Positions 26,060-42,000 of a stretch of DNA of 64,000 nt are shown here, piece after piece. The DNA lies in the NCBI RefSeq assembly GCF_000224145.3, contig NC_020172.2, positions 1,124,921 to 1,188,920 on the forward strand. The letters are read 5' to 3'. A program made the translations under genes and the position numbers. Source of the stretch: Ciona intestinalis. Taxonomy: Eukaryota; Chordata; Ascidiacea; Phlebobranchia; Cionidae. Under the pieces are notes generated by a model. It saw only the letters and a list, made by a program, of their open reading frames with translations, was not told where the DNA came from and ran no database searches. The first letter of the stretch is position 1, and each line of letters begins with the position of its first letter.

Positions 26060-27061
26060 AATATTGATGTATGTATGATGAAAACAAATATCCGTGACGT
26101 TTTGATAAAACACAGACGTACTTTGGGGTTCCATTATAGATCCCGGGTTTTTGAGCGGAGACTTCACGCGACTCGTTACGCCGACTTTTCACCATAATAG
26201 ATTTATTGATTCGAGCCGTTCGAAAATGATGGCGCTCCGAGATAAACGAGATAAAAAGACACCAGAACTGTTCTTTGCGAACGCAAGAAAAACTTAATTA
26301 GCTACTTGCTTGATTGAAATTAGTTATAGGCGGCAAAAAAAATAATTTTAGTTGCAAATGCAAAAACAGATATAGTGCTTATGTTTTACGACTAGAGTAT
26401 ATATAAAGCCGAAGTTGACAGTTTCTCATAGCTATACAGCAATTTATGCTATTGCTAGATGCGTGGTTTGGCTATGGCGACACTTAACCCTAGCTAGCTT
26501 ATTTGGAGCTGCGGTTTAATCTATATTCTATTAGAGAGACGAAAATCACAAAGGTTTTTACGTCGGATGCGTTGCGTATTTATTACGCGCACAAAGCGAG
26601 CGTCGGCCCAGTGGAAATTGTCGCAGCTACAAATAAAGCGAGAGAGACTAAGCTGCTTCTGCATCGATCGTTTGTCACTTATTGTTGCGTCAATGTCGTG
26701 ATTGTGATCCCCGCGCCGACGCGAGCTCGTTAAGAACTCGGTTTCTTCAACTCGCCCAGGGGAGAGCGGGATCGCCTTTTGCTTTGACATTGTGTAGCGT
26801 AGAAGCTGCTTCGCTAAGTCGGATATAGAGACGCAGCGCACATAGTTCTATCTTCGATCGGTTTAAAAGCAGTGCACACTTGTTTCCAGACTTAAAAGCA
26901 GTAAGACTATATTATAATATACCAGTACTCTATGTGACTAAGCAAACTAACTTAGCGAGTTGCTATTATTAAAACAACTTATTTACAACAGGAATACAGC
27001 TAAGAATTGCTTAGGATTTTATAATAAGGTACTTTAGCATAAGTCGTACCCCATTGTGGTC
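26060..27061 (+). promoter_or_regulatory. Neuroligin upstream/leader region, repeat-free
   Basis: About 1 kb of unique sequence between the last MITE and the start codon, richer in CpG than its surroundings (GCGCCGACGCGAGC near 26713). It holds the candidate TATA box and octamer-like TTGCAAATGCAAA near 26353. Short open frames on both strands at 26503-26841 look like chance. Probably promoter plus 5' UTR. Confidence 0.45.
26400..26408 (+). promoter_or_regulatory. Candidate TATA box upstream of the neuroligin gene
   Basis: TATATAAAG lies about 650 bp before the neuroligin ATG, in repeat-free sequence. A leader of that length, perhaps with a spliced or trans-spliced intron ending at the AG near 26991, is possible. 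No cap-site data are visible. Confidence 0.4.
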
Positions 27062-30000
27062 ATGCACCAACAGTTAGTATTATTCATTCTCCTACTTGAT
27101 GCTGTAGTACAACTTAACAGCTCACCCAGCAGAAACCAAGCAAGAAAATTGTTCCGGTCCTCAAAGAAGACTCGCCGTGATGCTCCTTCCAGACCGTCCG
27201 GATTCCTCCGCTCCTTAATCTACTCCGATGAAGACTTGGATGCTAGCATCAGAGACATAACTTCAATCCTGATCCGCACCAACTCTGGGAACATCAAGGG
27301 TTTCAAGAAAGTATTGGATAATAATTCGATTAAACCGGTCATCCAATTCCTTGGTATTCCATACGCAGCCCCGCCTATTGGGAAACTACGTTGGCAAAGA
27401 ACTGAAAAGGCAAAGCCATGGAACGGTACGTTTATACTTTAACCATATAATAGGGTGGGGAAAGATGGGACACTTCCGTTCTACTTTCTCGCCACATTTG
27501 GTAGTAAACAAAATACATTTAAATAATTATAAAACCCTCACGACTCCCGTAGATCGTTAAGAAATGTTTTAAACACGTTTTAAAAGATCAGGATATTTGT
27601 ATATTAGATGCTAACGTTGTCCCATTTTACCCCACAGTATTACATCTTATAATTTATTTTGTTGTTTTCCAATTTTTCAGGCAGTTCAAATATTTGCGGT
27701 TTAAAAGATTGCCGTTACTTGGTACGATTATTAAATATTTTATAGTGCCTGTTTTATACGACTACAATAGTTAAGCGTTTGTGTGTACAAGCCCATTTTT
27801 GAAAATAAATGGCTGTGTTTGGAAACATATTTATATATATAGTAGGATGGGGGAAGATGGGACACCTTAAGCACGTAACTTCCAAATATCCTGACCGCGT
27901 TTTAAGCAATTAACAACGGTTTATGATAGCCGTAAGGACATCGTTTTATAATTTTTACAATGTTTTTTTGTTTACTAATAAATGGGATAAGAAAATGAAA
28001 TGTAAAGGTGTCCCATCTTCCCCCCCCCCCCTACTTGAACACTTTTACACAAAAGCAAGTATCTGTTATGCGAAATGTGTGGGTAAATTTCAAAATCTTT
28101 CTATCTTAAACGGTACGAAAGGACTAAAATAAGGAATTTCAGTCAGATATATTTATTACAAAAATGTTACCTAAACTTTAGCAGAAAAATGCTCGGTTTG
28201 GAAAATTTAAACCGCCTGTACCAAGTCAGCATATGAATTTGCTATTTGAATATACAAGATTAGGAAAACTATTTGGTTGTTTTGAACTGCAAGACCAATC
28301 CTACGGCAAACTTATCCATTGATTTCATCGAATTACGCTCAGTTTACTGGAAGAATTACTCACAAAATCTTCTAGTAATTGATTTAAGTCGAAAGCATTG
28401 ATTTTGTAATGATCAATGCTTGAACGATGGTTTAAACTCGTGTGTATTTTGACGCTTTAATCCAAGAACGAAGATGCATGCAGTGATATAAGACAATAAG
28501 GATTCCGCTAAATTTATAACATATTACCGTTTTTGGTATCGAGCGGCATAGTGATCCTATAAGATGTAGCATACTGTAGGAGAATATGGGCCAACCTTAG
28601 CACATAAAGTCTAAACAACCCAATCGTGCTTTAAACAATTAATAACGGTCTATGTAGGAGGCATAAGAATACGTTTTTTTAACTCTTTGAGTGTAACTCT
28701 TTTTTATTTACTACTAAATGGAACGAGAAAATAGAATGATAAGGTGTCCCATCTTTTCCACCCTACTATATATCACATCATGTGTTATTCGTATGTAAGT
28801 CGATGAATTGTACATGCTTGTACATGTGTAACAATATTAAATAAATGAATGAAACTTATTTATCCCGGCCAGGGAGAAACAGACAGCGGTTGTTTTGTAG
28901 AACTGACGTTTGGACATGCTAACACGTCAAACTGTTTGCTGTGCTAGCCATGTTATATGACAGCCCCATTTTTATCGCTATGTTTTATGCTCCAAACTTC
29001 AACAATATTATGTGTTTTTTTACTCTATGTTCCAAATATTTTTGAGCCATTTTTTGCCCTTCATTACTTGTCCTATTTTGTATTAACGTATTGTAAACAA
29101 CCAATTTTTACAGAATCATATAACTGTACCCTCCCTGCTCTGAAAGAGCGTTGGTAATTGTTAAAAACACAATGAGAAAATATGAGATATTATGTGCTAA
29201 CAGCATGCATCTTACTCAACAGTAATATATAGTAGGGTGGGAGAAGATGGGACACCTGCTCATTCTATTTTCTCGTCCAACTTGGTAGTAAACAAAGATC
29301 TTTCAAAGTATTATAAAACGGTATCCTCACGACTTCCACGGACAGTTGTTAATTGTTTAAAACACGATCGGGATATTTGAATATTATGTGCTAAGGTGAC
29401 CCATCACCCCCCACCTTACTATATTACAAATAACTGAACATAAACTCACCAAAAACCTTCACAGGAGTTAGAAACGCGTCAGAATTCGGACCCATATGTC
29501 CTCAACCACGATCTGGACCGCTACCAAGTGTGTTGTTACCAATCTGGTACAAAGCAAACAATTCATTAGTAAGAAAGATGCGAATGGACGAAGATTGTTT
29601 GTATCTTAACATATATGTACCGGCCAAACTCTATGCTACAGGTACTTTGAATGAATGAATGAATGAATGAATGAATGAATGAATGAATGAAAGAATGTAA
29701 CTTACTTTATCCCCACGTGCTGGTCGGAAAATGACAGTCGCTTTACACGGGTGTTCTGTTTCATACACCTCGTGCTTACGAGTAACCATGTATGTTACTT
29801 TGTGGGTGATTCTTTTGTTTTGATCCTTTTTATGTATGGCTGATAATTTGGACGACCAATTAGTGACCACTAGGTTTGGACAATTGCTGTTAAGTGTCTT
29901 GTCCAAGGACACATACGCCCACAAAGTAGCAGCGACCAGCCTTGAATCCATTACCTATTGGTTAGAGGCAGGCGCGCTAAACACATTACGATTGTTTAAT

Positions 30001-33000
30001 ACTATGTAAGCTGGCACAAGGTGTGTAAAACACAACACCCGTTTTGTAACTATTGTCGTTGCTCCGCTATGCGAGAGTAAATGAGTTACATTCTTTGATA
30101 TTAGATGAAAACAGTGTTTTGTGGATTAGCTGAATTGTAGGCTGAAGGCATATAACATTATAAAAATATCGCTTCTATAATTTAATAACTAGATGTAGTA
30201 TACAGTCCCATGTAGGGCATTAAAAATCGTTTTAATTTTGTCCCGCTAAATCTGCAACAAAATATCTGTATATTTGAATAAACGGCAGAAACAGCGTATG
30301 AACGCATAGATCAATTAAGCTATACATGAATAAGCGAATAAATGCAATCAGAATATTTTGTTTAAAATTTTATACGTTTATTCAACTATCGGTTTTGTTT
30401 TATAATTTACCTATTATAATGTCAATCGCATATTTATCGTGTTTAATTACAAAGTTGATTTAATAGAAACATAATAATTAATATCTTTTTAAATTGAGGC
30501 TTCTGGTTTCGGACACTTTTTGATTCGTTAAGTTTATTAGCATCAGTTTAATGCCATATTATACCTTTATAAACCCCTTTATATCTAGATTATTGTTAGT
30601 TTACGCTAATTAAACTGTCCCGTGCACTTATTTCAATTATTCATCTCCGCCAGGGGTGCACTCCTACGTCCCGTTCGAAGCTGTAGCAGATTCAGGAAAT
30701 AATAAAATCAGTTATTGTAAGGTTCCTGATGCGTTTGCAATCTCGCAGGGTCCGAGTTAATGCAATATTAATGAGAAGACGGCCCTCCTGGCATTTCCGC
30801 CGTAAAAGCGTCCATGCACCCACCGGGCTATTGACTTAAAGCGTACGGCTTTGCTGCGATTGGAACGCCCTTTATTTAAACCGTAACATTTCTCGGTCCC
30901 CGATGGCCGCGTGTAATGGACTCCTTTTATGATGTTATCGCTTACCGTCAATATAGAATGCCCCATGCCAATCCATGCTTGCAAAATCGTTCGTTTAAAA
31001 CCTACAGCTTAACAGTTGGGGTGCGTATTATGGCATACACAGCTAGAATCTGAATTTTTTTTTTGGTGGAAACTTTACCGTTTAACAAGTGTTAAATGTC
31101 TTGAAATATGGACCACCAAAAGAAATTTCTAAAATAAAAGCCTTTACTCGTGATAAAAAAAAACACACAAGCGTAAATTGATTCCGGCGTAAACATTGAA
31201 CAGTTATATCGCACAGACGGTGTATACGCGGTACATCAGGTGTTTTCATGTGAATGAATGAATGAATAAATGAATGAATGTAACTTACTTTATCCTCGCG
31301 TGGCCGGAAAACGACGGTCGTTATAACACCGGTTTAACACCTTGTGCCAGCTTACGAGTGACCATGTATGTTACTTTGTTTAAGTGATCGTTTTTTTGGA
31401 CTTTTTCACTTTTTATGTATGGCTGATAATTTGGACAACCCATTAGTGACCACTGGGTTGGAGCAATTGCCGTTAAGTGTCTTGCCCAAGGACACATGTC
31501 AAGTGAAATTGTTCATTTTTATACTGTGAAATCGTCCCATTCGGTAGTAAACTAATAATATTTATAGAATTATGTAAACGTATTCTGACGACTTTAAAAT
31601 ATCGTTGTTGAATATTAAAACTATTATGGAATATTATGGGTAAACGATATTTACCCCACAGTACTATATAGTAGGGTGGGGGAAGATGGGACATCTTTTC
31701 ATTCCATTTTCTCGTCCTGTTTTGTAGTAAACAAAGAACATTCAAAGAATTATTAAACCGTTTTCTCACGACTCCAATAGACCGTTGTTAATTGTTTAAA
31801 ACACGACCAGGATATTTAGATATTATGTTTTAAAAGTGTCCCGTCTTCCCCGCCCTACTATACATAAAGCACATTTTGGGCATAGTCACTCAGTTTCCAA
31901 ATGGTGGACTTATAGTGCACTAATTTTAATTGCAATCGTTTTCAATTGATTTGAGTAGCCCAATATGATTTTCAGACAGAAAATCCAATTAATGATCTTG
32001 TGTTCGATCATTCTATTTATAAACAATTTATTTAGTCCTTCGACCCGAGATGGCCTTTCAAGAGTTTTAATTAGACGCCTTAGACCTTTCCGTTTGACTA
32101 AATATACACTCTGCGACCCTTCAGACGTCGAAACAGTGATTCCATTTTTACCGTTGCTCCTAAGGGCTATAGAGGTCCTTCCACGCGTCTTATTTATAGC
32201 TAATCAATCGCTCGGGGGCTTACGCGCTTTTAGAATAAAAAAAGAGGAAACTCACTTGAATAATTCATACAAAATTAGCAAGGCGTACCCCAATAAGCGA
32301 CACGCGACCCTTGGAGCAACGCTAATGTTTTTAGATTTAAATATTTCGCCCAAGTTCAAAGTGCGCCGCAAATAAAGGTAATAGTTTTCCGTTTCAAATC
32401 GAATTGCTTTACACCCAAAGTGCTGGCTAGTTAGAGAACGGCTTACCACAGTTTAAGAAATTCTGTGCCATGAATATTGATGGAGTTTGCGATCAAGATA
32501 AATAGGTTCGCTACGACGCCCAGGCCAGACGTACGGTCTGACTCTATGGGACAGTTTAATGCGACGGAAGATAGATATTTTCCGACACTATATTAGAAGG
32601 TTACCGCGTTGGATCGGGTTTTAAGTGTCTGTCGTCTGATATTTCACCTCAATGGAACATTTGCAAATTTAGGACGAAAAATTACCGATAAAAGCACTTT
32701 TTTGTTTAAAGCAACAAAACGTACCCAACTTTGCTTTTGCAAAGTTTTGATCTTACGCTGCTGTATCGCATATTACGTATCCCAATGACATTTAAACCAT
32801 CTTAAAAGATTAAAACGCTCGCTTAACTTTATTTAATGGCCCTTACACATACTTGTATAACTATGCAGCAGAAAACGAAATATATACGAAGTATTTATCG
32901 TCTTATTTGGTAGCAAACAAAAAGTGTTAACAAAATTCATGACAAACTTTTTCCTCGCATTTTTAAACGCGATTGTTGTTAACTGTTAGAAAACTGGAAA

Positions 33001-36000
33001 TTAATATGCTAACAGTATGCATCTTACCCTACCTATACCGTACAGTCATATAAGGGTGGGGAAAGACGGGACACTTTTAGCGTGTATAATAATCAAATAT
33101 GCTGATCTTGTTTGAAAAATTCAACAACGGTCTATGGGAGTTGTGAGGTTACGGTTATATAACTCTTTGAAGGTTCTTTGTTTACTACAAAATGAAACCA
33201 AAAAAATAATATAAAAATGTGTCCCATTTTCCCCCACCCTACTATATATATATATGTGCGTGTGCGTGTGCGTGTGTCTGTTTATATTTATATATATATA
33301 GTTTGAACACATTTACTTACTTATAGAACAGAACTATCCACGCAACCACTACAAGAATCCATTAAAGGTGATGGTCTACTTCCATGGCTACACATACGCT
33401 GAAGGTTCCGGAAACTTCTACGATGGTAGTGTGTTGGCAAGCTATGGTGACGTCATTGTAGTGACGTTTAACTACCGTCTGGGTGTTCTAGGTAAAAATA
33501 TATTTTTTTAGGAAAAATGAAATAAATATCTGAAAATGGGTTCTATTATAATAGACTATTATATAGTAGGGTGGGGGAAGATGGGACAACTTTTTATTCT
33601 ATTTTCTCGTCCTATTTAGTAGTAAACAAAGAAAATTCAAAGAATTATGAAACCGTATCTTCACGACTCCCATAGGCCGTTGTTAATTGTTTAAAACACA
33701 ATCAGGATATTTAGATATTCTGTGCTAAAGGTGTCCCATCTTCCCCCATCCTACTATAATATATTAAAGTTATTCTTATAAAAAAATGCCCATAAAAAGT
33801 TATAAGTATGGTCCACTATAACATATTATATTTTTAGGTCATTTGGTAGCAAACAAACAAAATTAAAGAATCATATGATCGTATCTTCACGACTCAATGA
33901 GCGTTGTAGATGTTAAAAACACAATTAGGAAGTAATTCAATACTTTTTGCTTGCGTGATTCACACACACACATATACATAGTAGGGTATGGGAGAACGGG
34001 GAATCTTTAGCACATAATATCCAATTATCCTGATTGTGTTTTAAACTATTAACAACATTCTATGGGAGTCGTGAGAATACAGTTTTATAATTCTTTGAAT
34101 GTTCTTTGCTTACTACTAAATGGGACGGAAGAATAGAATGAAAAAGTAACCCATCTCCCCCACGCTATATAATTTTTTTTTAGCAGATAGTACGTTATTA
34201 CGCGTGTTAGACCTGGTGGTGTAAGATGAGACATTTTTTTTTATTTATCCCATTTGGTAGTAAACAAAGAATATTTACAGAATTACATAAAAGTATACTT
34301 CACGACTTTAACACAGCGTTGTTGTTAATTGCTATGAACACGATCAGGAAATATTAAATTTAAGTGCCAACGTTAAATACGTTACGAATTAAAAAAATGC
34401 TACAGACTGTATTATAGTAACGCATAAAACGTATATGTCAAAAAGAAACCATATTTTCAAAATAACATTTAAATAAATACGTAGTTTAAACCACCCCGCC
34501 TAATTAAAATACCAACTTAATTCATTTAATTCTATAATGGACTAAGCGGAATGCAAAAAAAACGTCGAAGCGGAATGCAAAAAAAACGTTTTACAACTTA
34601 TTGGGTTTACTAAATCTTTAATAAACGCGTACATTCTGTGAAATACAAAGACAAGATCCCTGGAGAAAAGGCGGCGGGCTATGAATCGTAACATAGTTGT
34701 TCAATTATTCATGTAATTTTATGACTGTGCTTTATAACAAGGACATTTCGTTATGTTTTCGCCGTTTTTAATTACCAGGAGACCCGCAATATTTTGGCTG
34801 CTATTGTATAGTAGGGTGGGGGAAGACGGGACACCTTTAGCACATAATATCTAAATACCCTGATCGTTTTTTAAACAAATAACAACGGTCTGTGGGAGTC
34901 GGGAGGATACGGTTTTATAATTCTTTGAATGTTCTTTGTTTACTACAAAATGGGACGAGAAAATGGAATGAAAAGATGTCCCATCTTTTTCCACCCTACT
35001 ATATAGGCAATAAATAAAAGGGTTGCGTGTTGCTTACGTGACCCATAGGCGTTTATAGGAAACATGGTTTATGTTTGTATTTATATACATTAAAGTGGGA
35101 GAGATGGGACACTTTTTCATTTTATTTTTTCGTCCCATTTGGTAGTAAACAAAGAACATTCAAAGATTCATAAAACCGTATTCTTACGGCTCCTATAGAA
35201 CGCTGTCAATGGTTGTACAAGATATTCATATCTAATGTGCTTAAGGTGTTTCGTCCTCCCCCGTCCTACCATATAACAACATCTAAATGAACGAATGCAA
35301 CTTTATTCTTATCCTCATTTTGCGCACAACGCTAATCGTTATAACATCGGCGTTCTGTTAATACACCTGTGCGCGCTTACGAATTACCCCATTTACAGTT
35401 TAGTACGCGTATAAACCAAGTTAGAGCAAAATCATTACGTGTTTTGCTTAAGAACACACACACTAACAATGGTAGCAGCGACAAGACTCGAACCCGTTAT
35501 CTCCGGCTACAGGCGATGCTATAGCCACTGACCATGACACCGGATTCACGGTAATTATATTTTATCGTAACAGGTTTTATGAGTACGATGGAAGCGAACT
35601 CACCTGGTAACTACGGACTTTGGGACCAGATTGCTGCGGTAAAATGGGTTTCGGAAAACATTGAAAAGTTCGGGGGAGATCCGTCAGCTGTTACTGTCTT
35701 CGGTTCCGGGGCGGGAGCTTCGTGTATCGGGCTCCTAATGCTGTCAGTACAGTTGGACGGTAAGTTATCGTTTGTTTTGTTTCGGATAGTCACCCCTGAA
35801 AAGTTGGCGAAGTTCGCCCCTTTTCAGTTCAATGCAAAACTTCACATATTGCGTGTATGGGGGAATCGTGCCTTAGATACTCTGCATACATTATTATCAA
35901 TTGCATTTTCACCCGAATGCGACATATAGTTTGCGGGTGCCATACGCCATTTCAGCATTTCGTCAACCTTTTTAACGGTGGCCGATTTTCCATGCTCAAA

Positions 36001-39000
36001 GGTTACTTAACGGACAACACAACGAGAGGTACATCAATCTTGGATTGTATGTACTGTGCCGGCACTTGCATGTAAATTTGACTCCAATCCTCGAGGAAGC
36101 TTTATGGAAATGTCCATGTGCATTTTTGTCCAATCGAGCCTTGACTTTATAATACGTGCCTGCTGTACTCGTACATGTGCATGTAAAGTGTGAAAAATCG
36201 TTATTCACTGTATGTCGTATACCTGCTTTTCACGCTCGTGCCATTTTTACTATAGTTTGTCTCTTTACCAGTTTGGCACTGCACCATTTTTGCTTTCATA
36301 CACGAACGGTTCAGCCAGATTTTAAATGAGCCGCACAATAGTTTGTTCCCATTGCACAGCAAATGTGCCGTCAAACAGCTTTAAATACTCAAAACCTCAT
36401 TTAATCGATAAAAGCTGCAACGCTGACGTGTTTGCTAGCCGCTCGCCGCAGTCGTGGTCTTAAATGGGTTTGCATTAGGCTTTCCATTAGCCCAGTCAGC
36501 TTTCCCAGATCAACGCTGAATTAAATGCGCATCCATGGTTTCAAACTACCAAATACAGCTTATGCATTTTGGTTTAATTAACTATTCATGATATTTTTGA
36601 ACTAATTATAGTCATGTGAATAATATTTTGCCGAAGATTTTTCATCACGTACGCATCAGTTGATGTGTGTAATTAAGGTTATCCCAGGTCATGGTTTATA
36701 GATTTTAAAACCCCATTATATTTACCCCATATATTCTAATGCTTGGCGGTTATGCAAATTGTCACACAGCATGCTGAGGGCACGTCTTGCCATTTAAGCA
36801 GGGATCACGAATTATATTTACTTCTCCGTGGACGTGTTATCTTTACGTAGTGTCTGTTTGATTTTCTAAGATTCGATCGCTGATCAAAAGTCATCGATTT
36901 TCTTGGAATTTTTTCGACCAGATCGAAAAGCAACAACTTTTAAATCCGGCCGAAACGTGGTAGCTAACTCCAGCAACTTGCAGAGTACTTCCACCGGGCG
37001 ATTTTTCAGAGCGGTACACCTCTGGCGCCCTGGAGCATGGTGCGCAACCCTAGACAACAGACGCGGGCTCTTGCGCGCGACTACAACATTAACTGTGACC
37101 GGGAATCGACGACGGAGATGGTGCGGTGTTTGAAACACAAACATTGGAGGTGGGTCTATGAACACGTTTTAACATGGCAAATACATAGTAGAGTGGGGGA
37201 AGATGGGACACCTTTTCAATCTATTTTCTCCTCCAATTTGGTAGTAAACAAACATTCAACGATTTTTTATAAAACTTTATTCTCACGGCTTCCATAGATC
37301 ATTGTTAATTGTTTAAAACATGATCAGGATGTTTAGTTATTATGTGTGAAAGGTGCCCCATCGTGCTCCACCCTACTATATAGTATACTGTGGGGCAAGG
37401 TTGGAATACAGTGTTAGCACCGAAATCCAATATTTTCTAATCGTGTTTTGAACAAATACCAACGCTAGTTTAGAGTTGCAAGCTAGGAATATATAATTCT
37501 GTAAATATTCTTTGTCTATAACCAAAGAGACGAGGAAAAAGAATGAAAAAGTCCCACATTACCCCACTTACTATTTTTTTATTGTATGGCGAGCAACGAC
37601 TGTCGTAAAACACGAGTGTTCTTGATGCTTTTATAAAATTCACTATCCATTTTTAGGGTATAAACCTTGACTATGAATTAAGAATTTTTTTATCATATCA
37701 AACAAGTTTATTTTAAAAATTGCCTTCAATATGCTGCGGTTTAATTTGAATACTAGCTTTTAAACGCGTTTTGGTGTTATAAAAATTTCGCAGAGACCTA
37801 ATCAACGTTGAGATAATGACAGACCCTTACGATTTGGTCTATGGACCGGTAGTTGACGGGCAAGACAAGTTTTTGATGGAAAACCCGTTCAATCTCATGG
37901 AAAAAGGAGAATTCGTCAACTACCAAGTACGTAGGAAAAAAATTATGTTAGATTTTTGCCGTGTATATGAAGCAGAATCCGTGTTTTTTAGTGTTTGACT
38001 TTTGCCGTGAAACAGAACCCGTGTCATACAACTGTCGTTTTTCCCGTGTTATACAATCCGTGTCATACAATTGTCGTTTTAAAGATGAGTCAATCAGAGC
38101 ATGTATATATAGAAATGGAAAATACGAAGCAATTGGACAAAAATTGACAACTGTCCTAAACGATATAGGTTTCCATGCATATACAGACCATTGTTTGGAC
38201 ATAGAAATTGTGCGCTTTGTTTTAAGCTTAAATACACGATTGCGATTTAGTTAGGGGATGGCGCTCGGCTTCGGTTTATGCTATAGTTTTGTTTATTTCA
38301 CTCGTATCGAATTAGTCCGACACGAAATCGATTGTAAAAATTTGGCACCAATCGTTGTCAATCAGTCGTGCGCAAAAAGACGTTTTAAAAAAGTAGAATC
38401 CAAGTTGAAAATTAAATTTAGTTTAAATATTAAGTCAATGTAGGGTGGGGCAAGATGGGGCACCTTTTTATTTTATATTTTATTTTTCCGTACTCAGTAA
38501 ATAAACAAATATTTAAAGAAATATAAAACCTTATTCTGATCATAGACAGCTGTTACTTAGTACGGGGAAACAGATTGGAAAAAGTGTCCCACACCCCACT
38601 AAAAGAGACAACCCGCTTACAGTAACACTTTCGTAGCAACGTTTCAAATGTTTCCCAAAACTTGATTTTCGCATTAGTCCCACAAAATGTATACGGTTTG
38701 ACAAGCGTGGCTTCTACTATCGCAAACAACACGTCAATCAGCTATCTCTCTACTCATCTTGACCGGATTTTGGCAATCGATCGCAACCCCAGGCAGTCTG
38801 CCAGTCGATAAGCCGTGCTGATTCAACGGCTAATGGGCCGCAGCATCCGCCGAACGCGCTACCTGTTGGCACCGGAACCCCTGCCAGAACAAAAACCCAC
38901 AGAAAAATAACACCCGACGTTCGCAGAGGTGACGTGATGAAATTTCAGGCGGGTTTTATACAAAAAATAATAAAAAAAAGTCGAGGTTTATACGAAAAAC

Positions 39001-42000
39001 ATCGAAAAAGTTACATTTTATACGAAAAATAAAGAAAAGTTGGATACGCGAGCGTCATTTGCGCATCACAACTAAAATAAGTACAGAAAATGCTTTAGAC
39101 TACATTACGCCACCCCTTACAGGTCTTATCTTTACGCTCATTTTTTCTTGATTGTAACTTTAATGCTGTTTAATTGAACGGTTTATACTATACTTGTACT
39201 GGTCCGGCGCGCTATGAGTTGTTTAAATTATTAGTCATACATTGGAAAGTTATAAAGAATCACTCAAAAAATTTCATACGTGGTAACTCGCGGAACATCA
39301 GTGGACACTTAGTGTGGAACAGCAAAACGCCCGTGTGTTATAACGAGTGTGGTTGTCCCGCCTCACTAGAAAAATAAGGTATAGTAGGGTGGGGGAAGAT
39401 AAGACACTTTGTTAGACGCGACTTTTTCTTTTTACGAACCCTATAATTTAATGATAGTCATAAAAATATATTTTGATTTTAAAAATATTAGGCAATACGT
39501 TATTCAGTGTTCCATCCTTCCCCACTCTCCTATACCTTAATTATTTTTTATTCATCCAACAATTTAGCAGTTAATTTCCAAATATCCTGATCGTGTTTCA
39601 AACAATTAACAACGGTCTGTGTGAATCGTGAGGACATGGTTTTATAATTCTTTAAATGTTCTTTGTTTACTACCAAATGGGACGAGAAAATAAAAATAAA
39701 AGGTGTCCCATCTCACCCCATCATATACTATATATATTTCAAGATCATGATGGGGGTATCGCAAGCTGATGGTTTCGGTTATATACGAGATAGGAACGTC
39801 GACGTATTGAGGCAACCTTTTGAATCTAGCTCAGCATTTATGTCGCCCATCTCAGACCGCATGTGAGTTACAACTTTTCAAAATTATTTTGCCAAAAGCT
39901 AGGTCTATAATATTTCTACTATGGGGTAAGATGATAGGGATACAGTTAACACGTTTTATTTTATATTTTCTGATCGTACTTTTAACAATTGAAAGCCCCA
40001 TTTTCGGAGTTTTAAAAATACGGTTACATATATCTGTAAATACTCTTTGTTTACTACCAAAGAGGTCTAAAAAAGAGAATGAAAACACAAACCATTTTAC
40101 TCCAGCAAGCTACTATATGTTAACAAAACTGCACCGAAAATAATAATTGACCCACTGGTATGCCTATATTTAAAAATAGTATAGAAACTTGTTTTCATTC
40201 AGTTTTCTCGTCCAATTTGGTAGTAAACAATAAATATCTATACCGAATTATAGAACCGCAGTCCTGCCCGTTGTAAAAAAAACGTTGAAAATACGACCTG
40301 GAACGGGTTTCAAGTGCTCACGGTATCCTATCATACCCCACTCTTGGTATATATAAACATACTTTAACTTTTTCTACAGGAAAACCAACTTTGACGTGGT
40401 TGTGGCGAAATTTACGGATTCATTTTACGAAGATAGTAAAGTACCTTTGGAAGCCATTGAGAAACTCGTTCGTTTCATTTACACCGACTGGTCCGACAAG
40501 TAAAACAATTACTTTTCTACATGGTTGATAAATGTTAACGCTAACAATGCACATGTTTAAATAGTTGCATTCACAAACTCATAAAGAAAGTTTAAACAAA
40601 CAAGTGGTTTTCAAAGTTGCCTATATGCAGAAACTATTATTAATTGTATCTTATTTATCTTCATGTGCGAGACAGGGCAACGACAATTTTTACAACTCGG
40701 GTCGTTATAACACATGTTCATTTTCATACACCTCGTTTCTTTAATTGGTATAATGCATGGCTGACAATTTAGATAATTTATAAGGCAAAATTTAGTTAAA
40801 ACAAAGTTTCTTGCGTATATATGAACATATTCCCCCATTCCACATTGGTAACAGCCTCGAACCTGTACCCTCCGGCCTATAGAGGCAGACGCCTAACCAT
40901 TGTGGTATGACGTTGGACTACAAACACGGAAAAAGTAAATTAAGCCCATGACAAAAGTATATAAGCAATCTAAACTTAAACAACTAATGTGTGACATTAC
41001 AGGAGCAACCCTACACGTGTAAAAGAATCTCTCATGGACTTATACACTGACCGGCAATACGTCGAACCAGCAGTACGAGCTGCACTACATTATATCAACT
41101 ACAAAAGCAATGCGTTTTTCTACACATTTTACCATCATCCAGGTACAACGACCGTCTCGAATCAACTGGAGAAAATATTTCAGTTTAAACGCATGTGTTT
41201 TTTTTCGCACGGGTTATAAGTATAAACGGAAATCGGATTTTTAAATAGCGTAAAACGCATTTTTTTGTTAAAATGATTGCTGGTATCTATGTTAGAAGAC
41301 ATACATATTTTGATTACTTTTATCGCTATATATTGTTGGGTAAGATGGATACTGTTAGCACGTAATATCCTATATTTCCTAATCATGTTTTTACAAACCA
41401 ACACCGCTTTTTTAGTTGTAAGATACGGTTATATAAATTTGTAAATATTCTTTGTTTACTGTCAAATGCGACGATGCTATAGAATAAACTTTGTACCATC
41501 TTACCCCACATTGTACCATATCACCCCGACCTACTATATACATAATACAGGCAAAGATAAAACGCGACCGTGGGTTCAGTCTGCACTTGGAGAACAAGAC
41601 CCTTTCGTATTTGGAGCGCCATTATTGGGTAATAGTGAGGACACTTTGTTCCCATACAACTACACCAAAGATGATATCATGATAAGTACGGCGGTGATGA
41701 CGTATTGGACCAACTTCGCTAAGAACGGGTATTGGAAAAAATAGTTATTATTGTCTTGCTTTTAAACCTAATCCACACAGAAAGAAAAAAACATTAAATT
41801 GTATTACCTTTTGGTTTTGACAAAAGCCTCCTTTTGTTATAACAATATTTCCGGTACAGAAAACCAAATCATGCAGTTAGCTAAGCTTTACAATGGACAA
41901 TAGCTATATTCTAATATTGTATATGCACTTAATTCGTAGGTGCCTGTTTACACTTCTACGCCTTACCGAAACATTTCACATTAAGTCTCTGTACTATATA

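Noticed and set aside
26503..26841. Overlapping open frames on both strands upstream of neuroligin
   Set aside because: No recognisable protein and position fits a 5' UTR/promoter; open on both strands because stops are rare in C/G-richer DNA.
31965..32375. 136-codon open frame in a neuroligin intron
   Set aside because: No family motif, no splice sites linking it to the neuroligin, composition like the surrounding unique DNA.
36884..37165. Minus-strand 93-codon frame
   Set aside because: It is the antisense shadow of neuroligin exon 5 (36984-37149), which is confirmed by phase and the [14 protein letters not shown] motif.
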